From Laccaria trichodermophora (lineage: Eukaryota > Basidiomycota > Agaricomycetes > Agaricales > Hydnangiaceae): a stretch of DNA of 64,000 bases. The notes beneath the pieces are model-generated. The model was not told where the DNA came from and ran no database searches. It saw nothing but the letters and a program-made list of their open reading frames with translations. The stretch covers positions 620,001 through 684,000 of the forward strand of contig JACTVC010000024.1 of the NCBI GenBank assembly GCA_018417955.1, read 5' to 3'. Each line of letters starts with the position of its first letter. The first letter of the stretch is position 1. The translations under genes were made by a program, and so were the position numbers. Shown here in pieces: positions 1 through 10,383 of the stretch.

Positions 1-290
1 GACACTACAAAATTTTCCAATAAAAAAGCGCACACTACAAACTTTTGTAGTCTATAAAGTGGACTCTACAAAAGTTTGTAGTGTCAAAAAGCACACACTA
101 CAAACTTTTGTGGTGAAAAAGGCAAACATCAGTAAAAGTTGTAGTCTATGTCTAACTTTTGTAGTCTTTTGTAGTCCATTAGTAAATTTTATAGTCTATG
201 TCCAACTTTTGTAGTCTTTTGTTATCTTTTCTAGCCATTAGTAAAATTTGTAGTCTATAAGTCACTTTTGTAGTGTGTCAGAGTCAATTT
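1..290. repeat. Array of short palindromic GTAGTGT/ACTACAAA repeats
   Basis: Tandem and inverted units of roughly 30 bp combine 'actacaaacttttgtagt'-like palindromes with 'aaaaaagcgcaca' spacers. Related arrays occur at 8,880-8,965, 14,575-14,635, 36,690-36,975, 55,340-55,660 and 62,270-62,790. In the last two they lie inside the arms of a large inverted-repeat element, so this block is probably the subterminal array of such an element cut by the window edge. Confidence 0.8.
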
Positions 291-299
291 CCAATTTAG

Positions 300-604
300 G
301 GTATATACCTTCCTTTTTTGAGTCAATTTTCCCATGATACAACTATCATAGCCTTCTCTATTAGCTTTCTAAATGTGTTGAAATCATGTTGTTTGGTGTT
401 GTTTTCATGGAGAAAAATGCAAAAAAAGCCAGTGGTAAGAAGAATCTCTTGCCTGATATCTTCACAATAGGAGCACTTTAGAACATAATTCAAACAGATT
501 TGGGAAGCTACAGCACAGGGCTACAACTTTCATTTTGGGCTATTTTTAACAATTGGTCATGTGACCACCCTCACCATAACACATTGGACAGACCTGACAG
601 GTAT
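300..604. repeat. Dispersed AT-rich repeat, copy 1
   Basis: No coding content is visible. The part from about 415 to 600 is recognisably repeated at 21,930-22,090: both have '(g)agcaatctagaacataat'-like sequence, then 'aagctaca', then 'ggtcatgtgaccaccctc' in the same order. It is an old dispersed repeat of unknown class. Confidence 0.55.
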
Positions 605-1320
605 TAATGAAATCGGCCTGGTATGGTAATGAAATTCCAATAATATTCACCTAGGGAAGTAATGATAAGAAATGAAATCAGCCAGGTGCAGTAATGAAAT
701 GCCAATGATATTGGGCTGGGGGAGCAATGATAAGTAATGAAATTGGCCTGGCAGAGCAATTAAATACCAATGAATTAGGCTGGGGAGGTAACAATAAGAA
801 ATGAAATAGTAATAAAATCGGCCTGGTAGAGTAATGAAATACCCATGATATTGCACTAGGGAAGCAATGAAATGGTGATGAAATTAGCCTGGCAGAGAAA
901 TGAAATACCCATGATATTGGGCTGGGGAGGTAATGATAAGGAATGAAATAGTAATAAAATCAGCCTGGTAGAGTAATGAAATACCAATGATATTGCACTA
1001 GGGAAGCAATGAAATGATAATGAAATCAGTCTAGTAGAGTAATGAAATACGAATGATATTGGGCTAGGGAGGTAATGAAACAGTAATGAAATTGGCCTGG
1101 TACAGCAATGAAATACCAATGATATTGGGCTGGGGAGGTAATGATAAGGAATGAAATAGTAATAAAATCGGCCTGGTAGAGTAATGAAATACCAATGATA
1201 TTGCACTAGGGAAGCAATGAAATGATAATGAAATCAGCTAGTAGAGTAATGAAATACCAATGATATTAGGCTAGGGAGGTAATGAAACAGTAATGAAATG
1301 GCCTGGCAGTACAATGATAT
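605..1320. repeat. Minisatellite, about 70-75 bp units
   Basis: About ten imperfect units contain 'gcctggtagagtaatgaaat', 'accaatgatattgggctggg' and 'gaggtaatgataag'. Two unit variants (ggctggggaggt and cactagggaagc) partly alternate, giving a higher-order period near 145 bp. Open frames here only reflect the repeat. Confidence 0.85.
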
Positions 1321-1419
1321 CCATTTCATATCTGTAGTCCCAGTTTCTCATATCATAATTTTAGTTGGCCAGATTTAAATGACTGTGCAGGCAACTGCCC
1401 AGGTTATATCATAAAAGTG

Positions 1420-1605
1420 GTAGGCACCACTCTTCCCCCTTTCCACACTCCCTTCCCCCTCTCCACACTCCCTTCCCCCTTTCCACACTCCCTTCTCCCT
1501 CTCCACACTCCCTTCCCCCTCCATTACTCCCCTCCCCTCCCTTCTCACTCCCCACCACCATCCCTTCATCACTTTTCATCACTCCCTCCCCTCCCTGTAA
1601 AATTA
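1420..1605. repeat. Polypyrimidine tract (about 22-bp CCCTTTCCACACTCCCTTCC units)
   Basis: A nearly pure C/T strand. Similar polypurine/polypyrimidine tracts occur inside the non-autonomous TIR elements (4,395-4,580, 6,240-6,490, 7,900-8,130, 9,525-9,770, 49,798-50,090). It probably marks the inner junction of an internally deleted element whose right part is the transposase relic that follows. Confidence 0.75.
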
Positions 1606-1699
1606 AATTGTAGTAAATAGACTTAATTAATTACATTCAATACATCTTATTTTTCACTGGTCAGATTTACCTATCATAAGGCATTCTTAGCATTAACTT

Positions 1700-2237
1700 G
1701 TGGTGCAAATGACATAAGCTTGTTGAGTACTTAGAACAGCTATTGCAAATGGAAGCTGGGATAGATGGAAGAAAACCACACATTTCATTGTTGACTCTTA
1801 TCATTATATCAATCATTGCACATTGGATTATTTGTGCCACAAAGGGTGTAACCCTGGTCAATTAAATGGTTCTGCTCCAAATCTTGTCAAAGTTGCTCAT
1901 GATAAGAATGGTTGACCATATCTTCAACAGGCATTTAATACACAAGTATGCATTATGCACTTCTATTAATTTTAATTTGATTTGACTTACTCAATTTCAG
2001 GCATGTGAACAATTGAATTCTTGGCTTGGAGGATTTGAGTCCATTCTCAAATGAATGAAAACTGGAAATTTTGATTGGTTTTTGCATACCATGCTTTTCT
2101 ATCACACTCAGCATGTTATTCAAAAGCAAGAACAGCAGGAAGAGCCTCACCAAATCATTCAAATTAATGATGATGAGGATGATGACAGTGAAGAAACTAT
2201 TATAGAGAGACATTGGGATGTGGAAGATGATGACTAA
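1700..2237 (+). pseudogene. CxC6/KDZ-type transposase-like relic, C-terminal part (copy 1)
   Basis: This is the 3' end of ORF B, close to copy 3 (56,015-58,468). It covers the segment containing ANGSWDRWKKTT and FIVDSYHYINH, an intron at 1,946-2,000 (donor CAA|gtatgc, acceptor atttcag), and the last exon with CEQLNSWLGGFESILK, FDWFLHTMLFYHTQ and an acidic tail ending at a TAA at 2,235-2,237. In-frame stops follow AYDKNG-equivalent residues (about 1,913) and ESILK (about 2,054), so it cannot make the protein. Everything upstream of about residue 600 of ORF B is missing and is replaced by a polypyrimidine tract. With the TIR at 2,335-2,512 it is an internally deleted KDZ-type element. In this family the region carries the last two acidic residues of the putative DDE triad (inference). 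Confidence 0.85.
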
Positions 2238-2334
2238 AGTGGTGTATTATGTAGTATTGGATGTATTATATAGTATTGGAGTCAATGTTTTTTTTTGAAA
2301 CTGCACTCAAACATTAAATCCCTTAAGACAGTCA

Positions 2335-2512
2335 AAAATGAGTGTAGTCCACCTGAAGTCAGGTGGAGTCCAGACAGAGTCTATGCAGACTCCAGATGGA
2401 CTCTGGCTGCATGATCCTGAAATACATAGCTTTGTTTGTATTGTAGGCGGAGTCCATATGGAGTCTAGATACCCATCTGGAGTCCAACCAGAATGTGTGG
2501 GGGAGTGTAAAG
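2335..2512. repeat. Right terminal/subterminal repeat of the copy 1 KDZ element
   Basis: Subterminal palindromic units of the type GGAGTCCA-N-TGGACTCC, ending in 'gtgggggagtgtaaag'. The block is the reverse complement of the copy 3 left end (55,735-55,945), including the 'tagtccacctgaagt'-like inner part. The matching left TIR is not in the window or is lost. Confidence 0.75.
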
Positions 2513-2639
2513 GACACCCCAATGCCCAGCTCACAGGTGTGAAACAATGTGCCCAGCACCTGGCCCATATTGTTCTGAGTAAGCAAAACATGTATATAAA
2601 CTCTACTTAACAAGTTTCAAACCCCATTATTGAATTATT

Positions 2640-3086
2640 AAATATACACTGAATTTATCTGGCAAGCCACATTGAGCCATTTTTCAGATTTATTTATAAA
2701 AATTGCAAACTGAACACTTAGCACTCTGATGTACCTTTTTGCTTAGAAGTCCATCAGAAGTCTTTCAGAAGTCCAGTGGAAGTCCAGCAAACTGATGACT
2801 TGGCAAGTATTACTGGTTTCTGCCTCTGTCCATTGGAAATCCAGTGAAAGTCCAGCAGACGTCCAATGGACACACAATCTGGCCAGTCTAACCATTTCTT
2901 GCTTCTAAGTGGCTTGAGCAGACTTTCACTGGGCTTTGCCTGGACTTGCCTGGACTAGCAGTGGAATCCAACCATGTCCAATGGACTCCGATGGACTTCT
3001 GATGGACTGTCAGCTGGGTCTGTTGGAAATGGCAGGGTCTGCTGAAAGTCTGTCAGATTCTGTTGGACAAACAGTGGGAGTGTAAA
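2640..3086. repeat. Right end of another TTTACACTCC-type element
   Basis: Repeated AGTCCAGTGGAAGTCC-like and TCCAATGGACT units end in 'cagtgggagtgtaaagtact'. The terminus is of the same class as at 2,512, but the subterminal motif differs. No coding region or left partner could be identified. Confidence 0.6.
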
Positions 3087-3735
3087 GTACTGAGTGCATA
3101 GGGTGATATCCATCTCATTGTCAGTAGGTGGATGGTTGCATGTATCATTGTGATTTGAAGCTTAAAGGCAATCATGGTTGGCCTTGTTCATCCTGTGACA
3201 GTGTTTCCTGCAGGTATTGTGCCTACTGTACATACCACAACATTGCAACTCCATTTTTTCCTAATGAAGGACCTCTTAGCCCATACTTTAGCTACTTGCT
3301 TGTTGTTATAGGCTATGTTCTTGAATTCCTTCTTTAAACTAATACTTACCCATGGTCAAACTGTAGGACCTGCGATAAGACTAAGGCTGTGAAGTGGGAC
3401 TCAGATGAACTTGAGGGCTTGAGACCTGACACCACATGGCATTGAAGATAAGAAGGATGATCCTTCTGCCTTAACTCTCACCATTCTCTTAAACTTTTTG
3501 TAGGTCACTATTTCCTATCCTCAGTCTTCCAGCAAAACTATTTTTATAGAGAACTGTGCCAAATTGAATGAGTAAATGAGTATACAAGCCAGGTGTTGCA
3601 CATGAGGCTGTGGCTATGTTGCAGTCACAGTGCATTTTCTTTAAGTTGGCTCCTTCCCTTTTGCTTTTCCAAGTCTCACTTTATATAGCCTTGCCTGAAA
3701 GATGATCTGTCAACTCTTTCATCAAAAAACCAAAA
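3087..3735. other. Unassigned stretch
   Basis: No recognisable gene, RNA or repeat. A 69-codon open frame at 3,128-3,337 contains several Cys residues but resembles nothing I know and has no supporting context. Confidence 0.4.
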
Positions 3736-4589
3736 TCGACTGCCAACAAGACAATGGAGGACATTGACGACGACACGAAAGCAACGAGGAAGGAGAAAAA
3801 GGCAGTAAAGGGGAAGGAAAAGGGCACCAAACATGCACGGTACGTTGTTGCCCTATGTCACCACTCCCTCCTCATGTCGTTTTAGCAAAACGGCCATGAA
3901 CTGTGCACAGGACAACGCTGCTGCTGATGCAGCAGGCCCTCCTGGTCATCTCACTAGGTGTGTGCACCCCGCTAACCCCCTTCCTCCTCACCTACACCCT
4001 TTCATAGGGCCAAGCATATCCTCGAGGAGAGCGGGGTGTCCATTGCACCCTCCATGCTGTACTTTACCCTCCCCAGCTTAATCCATATGGAATCCATGGA
4101 AGGGGGGTGGATTCCAGGAATTCCAGATGGATTCCATGGAATGGCTGATGGACTCCATACTTTCTGGAGATGGAATCCATGGAATACCTGATGGACTCCA
4201 TACTTCTTTCAGATGGAATCCATACTTTTTCCATACAGAATTCAGATGAAATAAGTCCCAATTCCACAATTATTATCATAGAATCACAAGTCCAGACTTA
4301 ATCTGTAAAGTTCCAACTTAAACACTAATAAATGAAGAAAACTAAGATGTATTGAATAAGACTACATAACTTTATTTTACTACATATAATATCAAAGGGA
4401 GGGGGAAGTGATGGAGGGGAGTGGGAGTTGTGGAGAGAGGGAGTTGTGGAGAATGAGGAGGGAGGGGAGGGGTGGAGAGTGATGGAGGTGGGGAGTTATG
4501 TAGGGGAAGGAAAGGTGGAGAGTGGAGGAGCAATGGGGGAGGGTGTGATGTGGAATAATGATGGAGGGAGGGGGGAGGGGCTTACCTGG

Positions 4590-5060
4590 GCTCGTCACTG
4601 TGTTTGTGGATGGGCGGTGGACATTTTCAGTGGGTGGGGGACATTGTTTCGTGGGTGATGGATGTTTTCGGTGGGTGGCGGACATTGTTTTGTGGGCGTC
4701 GGATGTTGTTTTGTGGGCATCGGATGTGGTTTTGTGGGCAGTGGACATTTTTGGTGGGCAGGGGACATTTTTGGTGGGCAGGGGACGTTTTCAGTGGGTG
4801 GGGGATGTTGTTTCGTGGGCAGGGGAGGTTGTCGTTGTGGGCGGTGTCCATTTTTCGTGGGCGGTGGGTGGTGGACGTCGTTTTCGTGGGCGGGGGATGT
4901 CGTTTGTGGGCAGTGGGCGTTGTTCGTGGGTGGTGGACATTGTTTGGGGTCGCTGGACGTCCGTGGGCCGTCATTTTCGTGGGCGTTGGTCTTTGTTGGT
5001 GGGCGGTTGTTGACGTTGGTGTGGTGTGGTGGTGGTTTCTCGTGGCTGAGCAGATACGAC
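4590..5060. repeat. G-rich minisatellite (GTGGGCGG-type, about 20 bp)
   Basis: Units such as GTGGGCAGGGGACGTTTTC and GTGGGCGTCGGATGTTGTTT. The same class recurs at 6,500-7,080, and on the opposite strand at 40,490-41,440 and 42,640-43,300. Long frames in all six phases are artefacts of the repeat. Clustered GGG runs could form G-quadruplexes (inference). Confidence 0.85.
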
Positions 5061-5357
5061 GACTGATGTTGTCGTTCGCTGTCTAGTTGCCTCATCGCAA
5101 TGTGGCACCTGTGGTTTTGTGTCAAAAAGGAGAGGGTGGGGTGGTTGTTCCCACTCACCTGGGCTGGGCCCTTGTCATGCGTCGTCAGCGTCAGCGTCGT
5201 TGTCGTTGTCACAGGCGGTCGTGGTTTGGAATGGTGGTGGTGGTGGTAGTGGGAAGGAATGGAACGACATGGCAACACTTCAGCCACAGCTGTCACGTTT
5301 GACGCGGCATGTGCCCAAAAGCGATATATAGAGAGCTTTCGTTTCTCATATAATAAT

Positions 5358-5430
5358 GCCTTCATGGCTCAGTTGGCTTGAGCACTGCTTATATTCATGA
5401 GGTCAAGAGTTCAATTCCTTTATATGTAAT
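5358..5430 (+). ncRNA. tRNA-like Pol III module in element 1
   Basis: Starts GCCTTCATGGCTCAGTTGG, a near-perfect A box, and has a B-box-like GAGTTCAATTCC about 45 nt further on, followed by a run of eight T. A TATA-like 'cgatatatagag' lies about 35 nt upstream. The acceptor arm does not close, so it is a tRNA-derived promoter/transcript rather than a functional tRNA. Equivalent modules are at 7,192, 61,594 and 48,968 (- strand). Confidence 0.65.
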
Positions 5431-6239
5431 TTTTTTTATTTACTTAAATATAGTAAGGACACTGTATTCTAATGGTATAATAGTCATTAATTCCTTCCAT
5501 GGAATCCATATGGACTGCTCCATGGAATACATGTGGATATACCTGCATTCCATATGGAATCCAATGGAATCCATATGGAATGGTGTTGGAGTCCATATGG
5601 AATTAATCATTCCATGACCATTCCAGCATCATTCCATATGGAATCCATGATGTCCATGGAATCAGAAACTGGCTGTGTCCTCAGCCAACATTGATTCCAT
5701 GGATTCCATATGGATTATACCAGGGAAGGTAAAGACCTCCCTCCATGCGTGCTTGTTCAACAAATGCCACCCACATCCCACCTCCACCTGAGCCCATTGT
5801 TGGACGGCAATGCCACTCGGATGCAGCAAGAGCCCAACCAGCAAGGTCAAGCAAACCACCCACGACAGATCCAATACTTATCACTCCCCCACCTATTCCT
5901 ACTGGACTCCGGGACTCCAGTAGGATTCCTACTGGATTCCTACCGGATTTTAACAAAATTTCCAAAAAGGCATTTTCACATATTTCTCCATTCCCCCTCC
6001 TACTGGACTCCTACTGGACTCCAACTGGACTCCAACTGGACTCCAACTGGACTTAAACAAATTAGATGAAATGCTCCACACATTGAAGTCCTACTGGATT
6101 CCTACTGGATTCCCACTGGAATATCAACTTCAATGTATTACCAAGTCAGAACTTCAAATTTCTATTCAAAATTCACATTTAAACAAATGTTGTATTGTGA
6201 AATGACAACTAAATACAGAAAGATATTTTACTAATGTAA

Positions 6240-6490
6240 TGAGGGAGGGGGAGGGAGTGATGGAGTGATGGAGGGAGTGGTGGAGGGAGAGAGCTATGGA
6301 AGGAGGGGAAGTGAGTGAAGTGAAATGATGGAGGGGGGAGGGGGTGAGAGAGGTGGAGGGAGGAAGAGAGGGAGGGAGGGAGGAAGAGAGGGAGGGAGGG
6401 AGGAAGAGAGGGAGGGAGAGAAGGATGGTGGGAGAGAGAGAGGGAGGGAGGGAGGGAGGGAGGGAGAGAGGGAGGGAGGGAGAGAGGGGG
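6240..6490. repeat. Polypurine tract (GGAGGGAGGGA)n
   Basis: Almost pure purine on the + strand, in the same relative place as the tract in element 1, between the subterminal repeats and the G-rich minisatellite. Confidence 0.85.
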
Positions 6491-6499
6491 ACAGAGACA

Positions 6500-7080
6500 C
6501 ATAGGCGGGGTGTTTTTCGAGGGCGGCGGATGTCATTTGTGGGTGGTGGGCGTTTTTCGTGGGTGGCGGTTGTCATTTGGGTTAGCTGGGTGTTTTTTGT
6601 GGGCGGCGGTTGTCGTTTGCATGGGCGGCGGATGTCGTTTGTGGGCGGTGGGTGTTTTTCGTGGGCGGCGGATGTCATTTGGGTGTGCTGGGTGTTTTTC
6701 GTGGGCGGCGGTTGTCGTTTGCATGGGCGGCGGCTGTCGTTCATGGGCGGTGGGCGTTTTTCGTGGGCGGCGGGTTGTCGTTTTCGTGGGTGGCGGGCGT
6801 CGTTTGTGGTGGTGGGTGTTACGGTCGTCGTTGGCGGGTGGGAGCGGGTCGTCGCTGTCCCTCGTCTTTCTTGTTTGTCGTGTCGGTGGGCGCTCGTGGT
6901 TCGTGGGTGGTTGTCGTGTCCGTGAGTGGGGTCGTCGTTGCGTGCCGTGGTCGTTTGTTGTTGTCATCTGTCGTGGCCGTTGTTGTTGTCGTGGTCGCGT
7001 GTTGTCGTCGTCCATTGTGGTCGTGGTGGGCGACATGTTCGTGGTGGGTGAGCAAGAGGGTGGTGATGGTGGTGTTGTCG
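6500..7080. repeat. G-rich minisatellite (GTGGGCGGCGGATGTCGTTT)n
   Basis: Regular units of about 20 bp decay into GTCGT-rich sequence towards 7,080. Translations are low-complexity in every frame. Confidence 0.85.
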
Positions 7081-7191
7081 AGTGTTGTTGGGTTTGGGCA
7101 AAATTCCCACTCGCGGAATTCGCCAACGTCCTTTCCAGGAAGGAGGTCAGTACGTTGGTATATAGAGCATATAATAATGACCTATAATAAT

Positions 7192-7274
7192 GCCTTCCTA
7201 GTGTAACTGGTAAAGTGCTTATAGTATTGTCCCTATGTCCATAAGGTTGAGAGTTCAATTCTCTCAGGTTGCGC
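7192..7274 (+). ncRNA. tRNA-like Pol III module in element 2
   Basis: GCCTTCCTAGTGTAACTGG corresponds to the A-box region. A perfect T-arm-like hairpin GAGAG-TTCAATT-CTCTC holds the B box, and TTTTTTTT follows at 7,275. The 'tatatagagcatataataa' sequence lies upstream. The downstream 'aataacaacaac' sequence is shared with the module of KDZ copy 3 at 61,594, which links this element to that family. Confidence 0.65.
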
Positions 7275-7665
7275 TTTTTTTTATATTATATAATAACAAC
7301 AACAGTGACAAACTGCTGGTCCTACTGGGCTCCCTGTCCCCGGAAATTCCTACTGGACTCCTACTGGACTCATTCCTTAAAAATCCAGTAGAATTCCACA
7401 ATTCCTGGTGATTTGGGATCATTCCAGTAGGAGTTTACTAGGACTCCACTAGGACTAGGATACAAAATTTGTATGGTGATCAGCCAACATAAAATGTGTC
7501 CCAGTCCTAGTCCAGTCCAGTAGGATTCCGGGAATCCAGTAGGAGTCCGGTAGGAATAGGTGGGGGAGAGTAAAGAGCTCGACAGATCGCACAGTGATGA
7601 CAGCCACAACAACGACAACACATTGGACCCCCATGAATGACAACACGCGACGGATGACAGATGAT

Positions 7666-8420
7666 GACGACATGTGATGGATGATGATGACATGCAACGG
7701 ACAACGACGACATGGTCAACAACATGCAACGGACAATGACACCCAACAGACAATGACATGCGATGGACAACGATGACACAACATGTCAAATGAGGACGAC
7801 AGCGACGTGGCGAGGACAACAACACATGAGAACAATGACACGACACAATGACATGTCAACGGCGATGCAAGTGGAGGGCGACGAGGACTTGGCACCACCA
7901 CTCCCTCACCCTTTATCAGTCCATCCTCTTCCTCCTCCATTACTCTTGCCCCCTCCCTTCCTCCATCCCTCCATCCCTCCCTCCCCCCCTTCATTCCTCC
8001 ATTCCTCTCTCCCCCCTTTCTTCCTCTCCCCCCTTCTTCCCTCCCCCCTCCCTTCCTCCCTCCCCCTTCCCTCCCCCCTTCCTTTCCCTTCTTGAACACC
8101 ACCTCCCCCTCCCCCTCCCCCTCCCCCCTGTGACATAGAATGTAGTAATATTAATTTATGTAGATATTAAATATACTTCAATTTTCTTTTTTTTTTTGAA
8201 ATCTAAGTGTCTTCAATCTTAAGGTCTGGCAGTCCAGTCCAGTCCAGTCCAGTTTTGTGTTGGGAAAGTCCAGTGGAGTCGAGTTTGTCCAGTCCAGTCC
8301 AGTCCAGTCCAGATTTGTGTTGGGAGTCCAGTCCAGTCCAGTGGAGTCCAAATTTGTGAATATTGTTATAATGGTCCAGTATGTAGTGGAGTCCAGTGGA
8401 GTCCATGTGGATTGCATGGG
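7666..8420. mobile_element. Right part of an element: polypyrimidine tract and TIR
   Basis: GACGACATG-rich sequence continuing the ORF A acidic region to about 7,880 is followed by a polypyrimidine tract (7,900-8,130) and (GTCCA)n subterminal repeats at 8,228-8,345. It ends in 'catgggggatagtaaagtat', a TIR of the CTTTAC class. This is probably the right end of the element that hosted the ORF A relic at 3,740; its left end was not recognised. Confidence 0.55.
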
Positions 8421-8539
8421 GGATAGTAAAGTATTGACTGTTCTGTCTCAATACATGGTTAACTTACAACATGACCTGACTTGAGGACACCTCCAAGGAT
8501 GAATCAGCCCATCATGCTATAGCACTTAATGAGCTGATA

Positions 8540-8860
8540 TCACAGTTGAATATGTTTGGGACAGGCTAGTAGCTATCAATGTGAAAGCAGACAGTGTGAA
8601 AGCTAACTTGGGCATGATGTAAAAAACTAATGTGGCAATAGCAATATGTAAAGTCATGGCAATCCTTCAGCCATATCCCCACATGAACTTATAATTATGT
8701 TTTGAGGTAGGACAGTAGGTATCAATATGAAAGGCTTAGGATAGCCTTTCCTAATGTGAAAGACAATTTGTGCATGATGTCAAAAAGTAATTCTGCAGCA
8801 CTGGCAATATGTAAGATCACATCAATCCTTCAACCTCATCCCCATAACCTAGACAGGGCC
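8540..8860. repeat. Tandem duplication, two units of about 145 bp
   Basis: Both units contain 'gcatgatgt-aaaaa', then 'ggcaatatgtaa', 'tcatggcaatccttcagcc' or its variant, and 'atccccaca'. There is no coding potential. Confidence 0.6.
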
Positions 8861-8879
8861 AAGGACACCATGGCCTACA

Positions 8880-8965
8880 TGTCAACTACAAACTTTTGTA
8901 GTCTAAAAAAGCAGACACTACAAACTTTTGTAGTCTAAAAAGCAGACACTACAAACTTTTCTAAT
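8880..8965. repeat. Short ACTACAAACTTTTGTAGT array
   Basis: Three units of the palindromic repeat seen at 1-290. The interval 8,966-9,117 shows nothing more than a short CCCTAACCCTAA motif at 9,097. Confidence 0.75.
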
Positions 8966-9118
8966 GGCTCTCATGCTCTCTTTTGCATAAGATTCCTCAT
9001 ACCAATGTATCTGTATATTCCCCAGCCATTTTCCCATCAAATATGTGCCATGTATGGGATGGATGGGCTAGGTTGACTTTGGATAACCTTTTAGCCCTAA
9101 CCCTAACTTTGTAGCAAT

Positions 9119-10383
9119 ACTTTACACTCCCTGGGATGTTCTACTTGGACTGGCATGGAATGAGGATGGAATGGATAAATTCCATGGATTCCCACCATGG
9201 AATGAAGATGGAATGGTAGATGGAATGGATTTCTAACATAGAATGGTATGGAATGAAGATGGAACCCTATGGAATGAAGGTGGAATCCTATGGACTATTT
9301 CTTTGGATTCCATGGGCTATTCCATCTGGATTCTATATGGAAGAGTTCAGGTCATGTGACTTCATGCCTATCATATTTATTGTAAGTCTAATGTAGTCAG
9401 CCAATTGATTATTATATTTTGTTCTATGATAACCTCACAACTTTCTGCTTAGAATAGTTATATAGATTAAAATTCTAATATATTGAAGTGCTACACAAAG
9501 ATTATTTTACTATATTCTAAGTTAAAGGAAGGGGGGAGGAAGGAAAGGAAGAAAGGGGGGAAAGGAAGGGGGGGGAGCAGAGAGAAATGGAGGTGGAGGA
9601 AAGAATGGATGGACAGGGAAGGGGGAGGAGGAAGGGTGTAGAGACAGGGAAAAGGAAGGGGGAAGGGACAGGGAAATGAGGAGGGACAGAGAAGGAGGGA
9701 GGGAATGGAAAGGGGTATATGGAAATGGGGAGGAACAGGGGAAGGGAAAGAAAGGGGGGAGGGACAATGCTTGTTGCCATGTGTACGTGGCAGAGTGGGA
9801 TGCGCTCATTGTCGTTGACATGGCTGTCTGTTAGCATTGTTGTTGTTGTTGTCATGCATTGGTGTCATCGTTGTCTGGCAGCATTGTCCTTGTCTGTTGG
9901 CATCGTCATCCAGCAGCATTGTCCTTGTCCATTGGCATCGTTGTTGTTGTTCTTGTCGTCTGTTGGTGTCCTCATTGTCGTCTGTTGATGTGGTGGCCAT
10001 TGACGTGGCAGTGGTTGGTTGTGCATGTCATCGTTGGCCTGGGCATGGGCATTGACATGATGGGGATGGATGGGATGGTGCTGTGGGTGGTTGTGCCATT
10101 TGGTCGTTGTGGGCAGTCATTGCTGTTCACTGTTTTTGTGTGCTGGTGCTGGTGGTTTGGAGAAAGGAAGCCATGTCACATGTTGTGACAATGGCATCAC
10201 ATTTGTACTCCCATGTGAGATCACATGATCAAGTGATCTGGATTAATTATTTGGAATCCAATGGAATCCACCTGGAATGATCCAGGGATTCCATGTGGAA
10301 TCCATAGTGACTATGGAATAAAAAAATAGCTGGGGACTCAGCCAAAAATGTTCCATATGGAAAACCCTGGGGAGTGTAAAGAC
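9119..10383. mobile_element. Non-autonomous TIR element 3 (about 1.26 kb)
   Basis: The left end 'tactttacactccctggga' and right end 'ccctggggagtgtaaagacc' are inverted. GGAATGAAGATGGAATGG subterminal repeats follow on the left and GGAATCCA repeats on the right. Inside are a polypurine tract (9,525-9,770) and a GTTGTTGTCATT-rich stretch (9,780-10,160). There is no tRNA-like module and no target duplication is evident. The right end abuts the Helitron relic directly. Confidence 0.65.

Larger units (their letters stand above)
4058..5738. mobile_element. Non-autonomous TIR element 1 (about 1.7 kb)
   Basis: The left end TGTACTTTACCCTCCCC and right end (reverse-complemented) AGGTCTTTACCTTCCC form an inverted repeat that runs into AATCCATATGGAATCCATGG-type subterminal palindromes. 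The flanks carry a 10-bp direct repeat, CCCTCCATGC, at 4,048-4,057 and 5,739-5,748. Inside, in order: polypurine tract 4,395-4,580, G-rich minisatellite 4,590-5,060, a short cap-like ORF on the - strand (ATG 5,268-5,270, then a donor-like CCCAG|GTGAGT), a TATA-like box near 5,323 and a tRNA-like sequence at 5,358-5,430. No transposase is encoded, so it would have to be mobilised in trans by a KDZ-type relative (inference). Confidence 0.85.
5872..7579. mobile_element. Non-autonomous TIR element 2 (about 1.7 kb)
   Basis: The left end CAATACTTATCACTCCCCC and right end (reverse-complemented) AGCTCTTTACTCTCCCCC continue into CTATTCCTACTGGACTCC-type subterminal repeats. The flanks carry a perfect 9-bp direct repeat CGACAGATC at 5,863-5,871 and 7,580-7,588. 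The internal order matches element 1: polypurine 6,240-6,490, G-rich minisatellite 6,500-7,080, TATA-like box near 7,158, tRNA-like module 7,192-7,274. The subterminal motif differs from element 1 (ACTGG instead of ATATGG), so the two belong to different subfamilies with a common design. Confidence 0.85.
3740..7665 (+). pseudogene. ORF A relic (exons 1-3), split by two nested elements
   Basis: Three exons keep the ORF A architecture. A Lys-rich exon 1 end (KATRKEKKAVKGKEKG, to about 3,839) is followed by a short intron (GTACGT...TTTTAG). Exon 2 is 72 nt and reads KTAMNCAQDNAA...PPGHLT, matching MTAAQRAAKDKA...PVHLTP in copy 2. After an intron (GTGTGT...CATAG), exon 3 begins AKHILEESGVSIAPS, matching VELALEAAGTSVAPP. 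All introns are phase 2, as in the copies at 43.7 and 61.4 kb. Exon 3 is interrupted at 4,058 by element 1, resumes at 5,749 (RACSTNATHIPPPPEPIVG), is interrupted again at 5,872 by element 2 and resumes at 7,589. Ignoring the insertions and one copy of each target duplication leaves one open frame to a TGA near 7,663. The rest of the gene was not found. Its function is unknown. Confidence 0.75.

Noticed and set aside
4428..5365. Long overlapping open frames rich in Gly/Trp/Val or Pro/His/Thr (also at 6,344-7,258, 40,410-41,521, 42,618-43,291, 49,187-49,749)
   Set aside because: They occur in several frames on both strands over GTGGGCGG-type minisatellites and polypurine tracts; they are repeat artefacts.
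9090..9112. CCCTAACCCTAA motif as a telomere
   Set aside because: Only about two units in the middle of repeat DNA; at most an interstitial telomeric-like motif.
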